A DNA stretch of 64,000 nt, from contig NZ_HE611066.1 in NCBI RefSeq assembly GCF_000285595.1, forward strand, positions 321,658 to 385,657, in the 5' to 3' direction. A program made the translations under genes and the position numbers. The stretch is from Kurthia senegalensis (lineage in GTDB: Bacteria; Bacillota; Bacilli; Bacillales_A; Planococcaceae). Under the pieces are notes generated by a model, which was given only the letters and a program-made list of their open reading frames with translations, was not told the DNA's origin and did not search any database. Positions within the stretch are counted from its first letter, which is position 1. Each line of letters begins with the position of its first letter. This document shows positions 57,944 through 64,000 of this stretch, piece after piece.

Positions 57944-58126
57944 TTGAACTTACAATTACAAAACGTCTTAATTGGCGGTATAGTAGGAATTATTGTTGTA
58001 ACAGGGTTGAATTATTTAACGAACCAATTTTCTATGAAGACGGTACTTCTTCAAATCGTAGCGGTTATTTGTGTTTTTCTTCTTTTTTACGTATTTCAAA
58101 AGACAAAAAGGAAACGGAAAGCCTAA
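57944..58126 (+). CDS. Small membrane protein, 60 aa
   Basis: TTG start at 57944 after AAGGAAGGGG. Two helices (LIGGIVGIIVVTGLNYL and VLLQIVAVICVFLLFYVF) and a basic tail KTKRKRKA. Layout suggests a small inner-membrane protein with a cytoplasmic tail. Single gene with a strong terminator. Confidence 0.65.
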   Translation: MNLQLQNVLIGGIVGIIVVTGLNYLTNQFSMKTVLLQIVAVICVFLLFYVFQKTKRKRKA

Positions 58127-58149
58127 TCGGTATAGATGGATAACTAAAA

Positions 58150-58197
58150 GGAGAGAACCCCACTAGTATTTTTTGTACCAGTGGGGTTCTCTTATTT
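58150..58197. terminator. Terminator after the 60-residue protein gene
   Basis: AGAGAACCCCACT/AGTGGGGTTCTCT perfect stem, T-rich after; also usable from the minus strand. Confidence 0.9.
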
Positions 58198-58211
58198 ATT
58201 CAATCAAAAAG

Positions 58212-58335
58212 CTACAAAGTCATAGATAGTAGTGCGATGATGACGAATACTACAACAGCAATGATGACGAATAATAGAATAATAATGATTGAGACAATGA
58301 CTAATGCGAAGAAAGCACGCCATTTTGTTAGTCAA
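58212..58335 (-). other. Possible very small membrane peptide overlapping the NUDIX stop
   Basis: The frame WRAFFALVIVSIIILLFVII then AVVVFVIIALLSMTL is a clear membrane helix before a stop at 58212. It has no start of its own. A TTG at 58335 overlapping the NUDIX stop would open it if one A of the A4 run near 58325 were removed. It may be an intact peptide of about 40 residues hidden by a base-call error, or chance. Confidence 0.3.
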
Positions 58336-58945
58336 ACTGTGTTGGCCGTTCGGGATTTCGAAAATGATCAAAAGCCATCGTAATTTGTGAAGCGGTATTT
58401 CGCGCGAGTGACAGTGCCGGAATGTTCGCTTCTTCAAAAAATTGTACATCACTCGTCTCCAACCCTTTTTGAATCGTGCCACCCGTGACAAAGCATTGGA
58501 TAAATAATTTATAGACGGAGTAGGCAGAGGGCGGATGTGGATGTTTTTGCTTATCGAGTACTGCAATTAATTTTTCAGGACGAACGAGTAAACCGGATTC
58601 TTCTCGTACTTCCTTGACAGCTACTTCGCTCATCGTTTGCCCGATGTCTGCCCAGCCACCAGGTAGTGCCCAAAGACCGTCTTGTTTTTCTCGAACGAGC
58701 AAAATTTTACCTTCTGAAAATACGGTAGCACGCACATCAACTTTCGGTGTGGCATAGCCTGTCTCGTTCGCGAATAATTCGCGTAACGTATGATGTTCGA
58801 GTTCCGTATAGTGTGCTAATATGTCGACGCTCAATTCTCTAATTTGTTCAAATCGTTCAAGATCGTACACATCTTTCGAGTAAGCAATTCCTGCTTGTGC
58901 AATCGCTTGTAACTGTTTCGCATAAGTTAACCACTTTGGCTCCAT
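58328..58945 (-). CDS. NUDIX hydrolase with NUDIX_N_2 domain
   Basis: 205 residues. The N-terminal helical domain (WLTYAKQLQAIAQAGIAYSK) is the NUDIX_N_2 type, followed by a NUDIX domain with box GGWADIGQTMSEVAVKEVRE-ESG. Gln replaces the first Glu and Lys the first Arg of the classical box, as in several relatives; the EExG metal ligands are kept. Likely hydrolyses a nucleoside diphosphate derivative; substrate unknown. ATG follows AAGGAGC. Confidence 0.88.
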   Translation of the reverse strand: MEPKWLTYAKQLQAIAQAGIAYSKDVYDLERFEQIRELSVDILAHYTELEHHTLRELFANETGYATPKVDVRATVFSEGKILLVREKQDGLWALPGGWADIGQTMSEVAVKEVREESGLLVRPEKLIAVLDKQKHPHPPSAYSVYKLFIQCFVTGGTIQKGLETSDVQFFEEANIPALSLARNTASQITMAFDHFRNPERPTQFD

Positions 58946-59074
58946 TTTCTCAGCTCCTTTTTTTAAAAGTATACCGCAATTTTAGGAGAACATGTTACGA
59001 TAGAGACGGCAACCCTTTTTTGGATAGAAAAGTGTTGAAAAAAGGTATTGTATAAAGAATGTGAGGGGACATAT

Positions 59075-60841
59075 TTGACCCAATATAAAGATTTTTTAGT
59101 GGCGATTTGGCACGAGTATAAGCAACATTGGTTTTATTTTTTAATTCTTATTTCCGGTGTTAATTTATTAGTCGATTTACTCGTTATTCCACTATTTCAA
59201 TTCGGTGTTTCAGGGTTGCTACAACTCGGCAATATCACCTATTTATCGTATACGAATTTTTTGTCGATTTTTATGGACCATCCATTCGTTTCACTCGGAT
59301 TAATCATTTTAATTGGCTTCCTGTTATTCGTTACATTTTTACAATTTGTTTTCGTATTACGAGGGATTGTTCAAATAAGACAACATCGCTTTTACGTTAA
59401 ATCACTCATTGCGGAAACGAAACAAGTCGTATTACATACGAATTGGAAGACGAGCATTTTATTTTTTGCTTATTTATTTTTATTACTGCCATTTTTTAGC
59501 GTCTTCTTTTTAAATTCACCATTGCTGAGCAAAATCGTCATTCCACAATTTATTTTTGATGAAATTGTGATGGAGCCGCTTTATTTGATTCCGTTTCTTT
59601 GTATTGTGGCGATTTTGTTTTACTTTGGTATTCGCTTCGTGTTTACGTTACCTGAAATTATTATTCGTCCGAAACGTTTCAGCGTGGCGATGGTGCTAAG
59701 CTGGCAACGAACGAAAAATAAATTCCTCTTTTATGCGCTACGATACGCTTTGATTGCGGCACTTCTTTTCGTCGTAACAAATGCTTTATATCTAGGTATT
59801 TACGGCATACAATCTTTATTTGATTTATTGCCAGCACCATTTCCTGTAATCGCAGTGGCGATTAACTTAGCGCTCGTACAGCTCATTCATTTTTTACTTA
59901 ATATGTTTGCGATTATGGCGTATAGCTCGATTTTCATAGATGAATTAATTGAAGAAACGCCGAAGCCGCTTACGCGAAATATGCGCCCACTGTATCGACG
60001 GAAATATTGGTTGTTATCTATTATTTCCGTTTGCGTTGTAGCATACAATATGTTGTATTCTTCTATTACAGTTGAGAAAGAACCTGTAACGATTTCACAT
60101 CGAGGGGTTTCAGAGGCAAATGGGGTACAAAATACGATTGAAGCGATGGAACGCACGATGAAACTTAATCCAGATTATATTGAGATGGACGTGCAAGAAA
60201 CGAAGGACCATCAATTTGTCGTGATGCACGATAAAAATTTATCGAAGCTTGCTGGGGTGAATAAAGCACCGCAGGAGTTGACACTTCAACAACTGACGAA
60301 GTTAACGGTGACTGAAAATGGATACACGGCGAAGATTGCGAGTTTTGATGCGTACTTAAAACACGCAGATGCACACGGTCAAAAGTTACTCGTAGAATTA
60401 AAAACATCGTCACTCGATTCTAAAAATATGGTAAAAAACTTTATTGACCAGTACGGAGATCAACTAGAAGAAAATCATCATCGTATGCAAACGCTTAGCC
60501 ATCAAGCAGCGGAAGCATTGAAAAAAGACGCACCGAATACGTTCGTTAGCTATATTTTACCGTTTAACTTCTCATTCCCGACGACAGATTTTGATGCCTA
60601 CACGATGGAACAAACGACGTTGAACGCTACGTTTACATCGAAGGCATTACTTGCGAACAAAGAAGTATTTGTTTGGACGGTGAATAGCGCAGATGATATA
60701 CGCCGTTCTTTATTCCTCAACGTTGATGGGATTATTACGGATGATTTAGAAACGTTAAATGGCGAACTTGAAAGTTTTAAAGAAGAACCGACGTTTGCAG
60801 ACCAAATTTTAATGTATGTAATGCTTTACTCGGATCGATAA
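59075..60841 (+). CDS. Membrane-anchored glycerophosphodiester phosphodiesterase
   Basis: 588 residues. Start chosen at TTG 59075, 8 nt after GAGGGG; an upstream in-frame ATG at 59048 has no site. About eight helices fill residues 1-335 (GDPDase membrane domain). The C-terminal catalytic GDPD domain shows ISHRGVSEANGVQNTIEAM, DYIEMDVQETKDHQFVVMHD and LLVELKTS. These are the His, Glu and metal-binding residues of the family. It would split glycerophosphodiesters, possibly lipoteichoic or membrane-derived, to glycerol-3-phosphate. A strong candidate substrate cannot be named. Confidence 0.9.
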   Translation: MTQYKDFLVAIWHEYKQHWFYFLILISGVNLLVDLLVIPLFQFGVSGLLQLGNITYLSYTNFLSIFMDHPFVSLGLIILIGFLLFVTFLQFVFVLRGIVQIRQHRFYVKSLIAETKQVVLHTNWKTSILFFAYLFLLLPFFSVFFLNSPLLSKIVIPQFIFDEIVMEPLYLIPFLCIVAILFYFGIRFVFTLPEIIIRPKRFSVAMVLSWQRTKNKFLFYALRYALIAALLFVVTNALYLGIYGIQSLFDLLPAPFPVIAVAINLALVQLIHFLLNMFAIMAYSSIFIDELIEETPKPLTRNMRPLYRRKYWLLSIISVCVVAYNMLYSSITVEKEPVTISHRGVSEANGVQNTIEAMERTMKLNPDYIEMDVQETKDHQFVVMHDKNLSKLAGVNKAPQELTLQQLTKLTVTENGYTAKIASFDAYLKHADAHGQKLLVELKTSSLDSKNMVKNFIDQYGDQLEENHHRMQTLSHQAAEALKKDAPNTFVSYILPFNFSFPTTDFDAYTMEQTTLNATFTSKALLANKEVFVWTVNSADDIRRSLFLNVDGIITDDLETLNGELESFKEEPTFADQILMYVMLYSDR

Positions 60842-60870
60842 AATAAAAAGAAAAGAAAGGATGAAACAAC

Positions 60871-61059
60871 ATGGATTTGAACGTTGCATTGTTAGCTCCA
60901 ATCTTTATTATTCAATTGATTTTAATGGTCGTTGCGCTTGTTGACATAAGCCGAATTCACGCGACAAAAGGACCGAAATGGGCGTGGGTACTCGTCATTA
61001 TTTTCGTTAACACAATTGGACCGATTATTTACTTTATTTTTGGACGTAAAAACGATTGA
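60871..61059 (+). CDS. yxlE: PLDc_N-domain membrane protein, YxlE-like
   Basis: 62 residues: two helices and the PLDc_N signature TKGPKWAWVLVIIFVNTIGP-IIYFIFGRK. YxlE in B. subtilis has this size and precedes the YxlF/YxlG ABC genes, and helps restrain the sigma-Y factor. No sigma-Y or yxlC/D gene is seen here. ATG follows AAAGGATG. Confidence 0.78.
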   Translation: MDLNVALLAPIFIIQLILMVVALVDISRIHATKGPKWAWVLVIIFVNTIGPIIYFIFGRKND

Positions 61060-61928
61060 TTACAGCAAAAAATGTGACGAAAAATTTCGGTCATGCGTCT
61101 GTTTTAAAGCCGCTTGATTTTTCTTTAAAACCGAATACGATTACAGCTTTAATCGGTCCAAACGGTTCAGGGAAAACGACATTATTATCCATCTTGGCAC
61201 AAATTATTCCGTCTACTACTGGAGACATTCAATTAGACGGGCAACCAATTCAAGCTGCACATATCGGATTTTTACCACAGTATCCGAAGTTTTATCCGTG
61301 GATGAATGGGTACGAATTTCTTCAATTTGTTGGTGGATTGCATCGTATGTCGAAACAGAAATTACGTACACGAATCGACGAAGTACTACAATTTGTCGGA
61401 CTCGCAGATGTCGGTAAGAAAAAAATTACGACATATTCGGGCGGTATGAAACAGCGTTTAGGCATCGCGCAGGCGATTTTGCATGAACCGAAACTTCTGT
61501 TATTAGATGAGCCCGTTTCGGCGCTTGATCCGATGGGAAGACGCGATATGTTTCAACTGTTTGAGCAATTGAAACAAACGATGACGATTTTATATTCGAC
61601 GCATATTTTAAACGATGCGGAACAATTAACTGACCAACTGCTGTTTTTGAAAAAAGGCGAACTGATTGCACAAAATACGCTCGAACAAATTCGTGCACAG
61701 TATCGTGAAGAACAATTTGCGATTACGTTTTTAACGAGTGCAGATGCCACACATTATGCCGCGATTTTTGAAGGCGAAGTAGTTGGAAATACACTCTTCA
61801 TTTCGAAAGAAAGCGGTCAGACGATGCCTTCTCTTATGCGCTATTTTGCTGATGAACGCGCCGATGTTGAAAAGCTCGAAGTTCGTACGACATCTCTCGA
61901 AGAAATTTTTATGAAGGTGATGATATGA
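61056..61928 (+). CDS. yxlF: ABC-2 type transporter ATPase, YxlF-like
   Basis: 290 residues. TTG start (61056) overlaps the preceding stop; no strong ribosome site, so coupling or a missed upstream start is possible. Walker A GPNGSGKTTLL, signature TYSGGMKQRLGIAQAIL, Walker [13 protein letters not shown]. Partner of the permease encoded next; ends in an ATGA overlap. Confidence 0.88.
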   Translation: MITAKNVTKNFGHASVLKPLDFSLKPNTITALIGPNGSGKTTLLSILAQIIPSTTGDIQLDGQPIQAAHIGFLPQYPKFYPWMNGYEFLQFVGGLHRMSKQKLRTRIDEVLQFVGLADVGKKKITTYSGGMKQRLGIAQAILHEPKLLLLDEPVSALDPMGRRDMFQLFEQLKQTMTILYSTHILNDAEQLTDQLLFLKKGELIAQNTLEQIRAQYREEQFAITFLTSADATHYAAIFEGEVVGNTLFISKESGQTMPSLMRYFADERADVEKLEVRTTSLEEIFMKVMI

Positions 61929-62716
61929 TGCAATCTTTACGTGCACTTTTATACAAAGAATGGTTAGACATCGTTCGAAGCTATAAATTACTTTGGATGC
62001 CATTATTATTTATTTTTCTTGGCATATCAGACCCTTTAACGAATTATTATATGGAAGATATTTTTAATGCCGTAGGAAATATGCCAGAAGGTTTTTCTAT
62101 GACATTTCCAGACATGACAGCGGAAACGATTTTACTCGCTTCAACGAATCAATTCCAATCGATTGGACTATCCGTCCTTGTCGCAACGACGGCGAGTATG
62201 ATTAGCCGAGAAAGACAAAATGGACAAGGGATTTTACTATACGTTCGTCCCGTGTCAACTGTTCAAATCTTTTTAAGCAAATGGATCGTTGCGAGCGCGC
62301 TGGCGATTTTCTCAAGTTTAGTTGGATATGCAGCTAGTTTGTACTATACGATTTTATTGTATGGCACAGTAGATGCAGTTGGCGCTATCCAAATGATGGC
62401 AACGTATAGCTTATGGCTCATGATCGTATGTGCGATTTGTTTACTTTGCAGTGCGGCTTTTTCAACAGCTGTTGCGATTTGTGTCGCAATCGTCTGCGTG
62501 CCAATTGGTGTGATGGTCGATCAGTTATTTGGAACGTATTGGCATTACAGCCCGTATAAGTTAGCGACGTACGGTGCGGAGTTTTTAACGAAGACAAGTA
62601 CGTATTTCATGGCGACATGCATGTTGTCGATTAGTATTTTAATTGTTTGTATCGTACTCGGCATTTTCTTTACGAAAAAAAATCGCCAACGCGTAAAAAG
62701 TGAAGCGGATCGTTAA
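61925..62716 (+). CDS. yxlG: ABC-2 type transporter permease, YxlG-like
   Basis: 263 residues, six helices. First cytoplasmic segment LLYKEWLDIVRSYKLLWMPL; ISRERQNGQGILLYVRPVS is typical of ABC-2 permeases. Works with the YxlF-like ATPase; substrate unknown. Terminator at 62719. Confidence 0.85.
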   Translation: MMQSLRALLYKEWLDIVRSYKLLWMPLLFIFLGISDPLTNYYMEDIFNAVGNMPEGFSMTFPDMTAETILLASTNQFQSIGLSVLVATTASMISRERQNGQGILLYVRPVSTVQIFLSKWIVASALAIFSSLVGYAASLYYTILLYGTVDAVGAIQMMATYSLWLMIVCAICLLCSAAFSTAVAICVAIVCVPIGVMVDQLFGTYWHYSPYKLATYGAEFLTKTSTYFMATCMLSISILIVCIVLGIFFTKKNRQRVKSEADR

Positions 62717-62718
62717 AA

Positions 62719-62758
62719 AAAGCCCGTTCGAAACAAATGTTTCGAATGGGTATTTTTT
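62719..62758 (+). terminator. Terminator of the yxl-like operon
   Basis: CCCGTTCGAAACA/TGTTTCGAATGGG stem (one G-T), T6 after. Confidence 0.9.
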
Positions 62759-62821
62759 ATAGCTGGAACTCAGTAAGCAGAAACGATACAATGTGATACA
62801 AAGTAGAAGAGGTGAGAACGA

Positions 62822-64000
62822 ATGAAAAAGTTCATCCTATGGGGCGTACTCGGCATCGTATTTGGCATTATAGCGTATAGCATGTGGCAACCGACTACGA
62901 CCGAGCTATACGTAGCACGTGATGGGAAAGACGATGCGAAAGGAACGAAGAGCGAGCCGATTCGGACGTTACGAGAAGCGGCAGATCGGGCAAGTGCAGG
63001 GACGATTGTTTACGTAAGAGAGGGGACGTATGAAGAACCGCTTCAACCGAAGCATAGTGGCACGGAAGAGAATCCGATTGTATTCCGTGCATACGGCAAA
63101 GAACACGTGTTGTTAGATGGAACGAAATTACGTGCCAAAGACGGAATAAAAGCACTCGTGACAATAGAGAACCAGCAGTTTATTACGATTGAAGGTTTTA
63201 CTTTACAAGAGGTAACGACGAAAAAGGCAGAGCAGACAGCTATCGGTCTGTACGTTACGGGGGATAGCCAATCCATTGTGCTGAAAAACAATCATATCCA
63301 AAACATTCGTACGACGTCTGATGAAGGCAATGCGCATGGGATTGCAATTTATGGTACAGATGCCATCAAACATATAACAATCGAAGGGAATACGCTGGAA
63401 AACTTAACATTAGGTGCAAGTGAGGCACTCGTACTCAACGGGAATATTCAACATTTTATGATTGAACACAATACGATTCGACATAGTAATAATATTGGAA
63501 TTGATGTAATCGGGCACGAAGGAATTGCGAAAAAAGATTCGGATGACTTCGTGCGAGATGGAACGATTCGAAAAAATACAATACATGACATTTCATCGTA
63601 CGGGAATCCGGCGTATGGGAATGAGTATAGCGCGGGCGGCATATATGTAGACGGTGCGAAAAATGTATTCATCGAAGAAAATGAAGTCTACCATAGTGAT
63701 TTAGGAATCGAAGCGACATCGGAACACGCAGGGGAATATGCAGAAAATATTACGATTCGTTCGAATGATGTGCATGACAATTATTATACGGGTATTTCTA
63801 TTGGCGGATACGATGAGCAACGAGGTGGGACGCGGCATTCTACGATTGTAAACAACCAGCTCGTACGAAATGATACGAAAAATTTAGAAGGTGGGCAGTT
63901 GTTAGTTCAATATGATGCGAAAAATAATGTGATTGAAGACAACAACTTTGTCGCAAGCAACTCGATGATTTTTGTCGCAAATTATTTTCAAAAAAATGAG
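62822..64000 (+). CDS. Right-handed beta-helix protein, N-terminal part
   Basis: ATG 62822 after AGAGGTG; 393 codons are seen and the frame runs off the window. A signal anchor (residues 4-22) is followed by a beta helix of the DUF1565/pectate-lyase-like type: LYVARDGKDDAKGTKSEPIR, GTIVYVREGTYEE, then repeated N-x-I/V-x-x-N ladders (ITIEGNTLENL, FIEENEVYHSDLGIEATSEH). Such proteins act on polysaccharides at the cell surface; the exact enzyme, if any, is unknown. Confidence 0.85.
   Translation, partial: MKKFILWGVLGIVFGIIAYSMWQPTTTELYVARDGKDDAKGTKSEPIRTLREAADRASAGTIVYVREGTYEEPLQPKHSGTEENPIVFRAYGKEHVLLDGTKLRAKDGIKALVTIENQQFITIEGFTLQEVTTKKAEQTAIGLYVTGDSQSIVLKNNHIQNIRTTSDEGNAHGIAIYGTDAIKHITIEGNTLENLTLGASEALVLNGNIQHFMIEHNTIRHSNNIGIDVIGHEGIAKKDSDDFVRDGTIRKNTIHDISSYGNPAYGNEYSAGGIYVDGAKNVFIEENEVYHSDLGIEATSEHAGEYAENITIRSNDVHDNYYTGISIGGYDEQRGGTRHSTIVNNQLVRNDTKNLEGGQLLVQYDAKNNVIEDNNFVASNSMIFVANYFQKNE

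Noticed and set aside
58204-58566. 120-codon minus-strand frame overlapping the NUDIX gene
   Set aside because: Out of frame with the NUDIX motifs; His/Tyr-rich shadow translation.

Overview
The window comes from a low-G+C Gram-positive bacterium of the Bacillales. It has strong AAGGAGG-type ribosome binding sites, many intrinsic terminators, lipoprotein signal peptides, and Bacillus-style modules (BceRS-BceAB-like, Blt/BltR-like, YngJ-HB-G-F-E-like, YxlEFG-like). Gene content fits the Bacillaceae/Planococcaceae; the genus cannot be fixed from sequence alone. No rRNA, tRNA, CRISPR array, prophage or complete insertion sequence was seen.

Layout. 1-8 kb: the start of a secreted protein, a broken ArsC/LMW-phosphatase-like gene, a 1461-residue secreted repeat protein, and a GGDEF protein. 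8-13.5 kb: cysE, gene debris, a DUF4145-like/TM/SH3 protein paired with a polytopic membrane protein, signal peptidase I and trhO. 13.7-22 kb: an HrtAB-like ABC exporter with its TetR regulator, then a BceRS-BceAB-like antimicrobial peptide sensing and efflux module. 22-36 kb: pirin, TetR, NupC, cardiolipin synthase, an SCP2-like protein, a soluble chemoreceptor, thioredoxin, NhaC, an MFS efflux pump with a MerR regulator, and cobT behind a cobalamin riboswitch. 36-44 kb: an M20 amidohydrolase, then a leucine/isovalerate catabolic operon behind a perfect cre site. 44-49 kb: a Fur-box-bearing divergent locus with a FecB/FecCD/FecE-type iron uptake operon facing two uncharacterised cytosolic proteins. 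49.9-55.5 kb: a dipeptide ABC transporter (DppD-F-A-B-C). 55.5-64 kb: small membrane proteins, a DinB remnant, an MFS protein, a NUDIX hydrolase, a membrane-anchored GDPD, a YxlE-F-G-like ABC module, and a beta-helix protein running off the end.

Two window-wide observations matter most. First, at least a dozen genes carry single-base indels, nearly all in A or T homopolymers, and every one is repaired by adding or removing one base. This looks like sequencing or assembly error more than gene decay. Second, four genes end in a nearly identical sequence: a conserved hairpin with the core GTCGAATTTGAC followed by a T tract, starting a few bases after the stop codon. In two of the four it is the leading part of a roughly 300-bp dispersed repeat, and one of those copies abuts a truncated gene.

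Regulation visible in the sequence includes a MerR-type promoter with a 19-bp spacer, a TetR-type double operator, an inverted repeat over the bceRS-like promoter, a cre site, Fur boxes and a B12 riboswitch.
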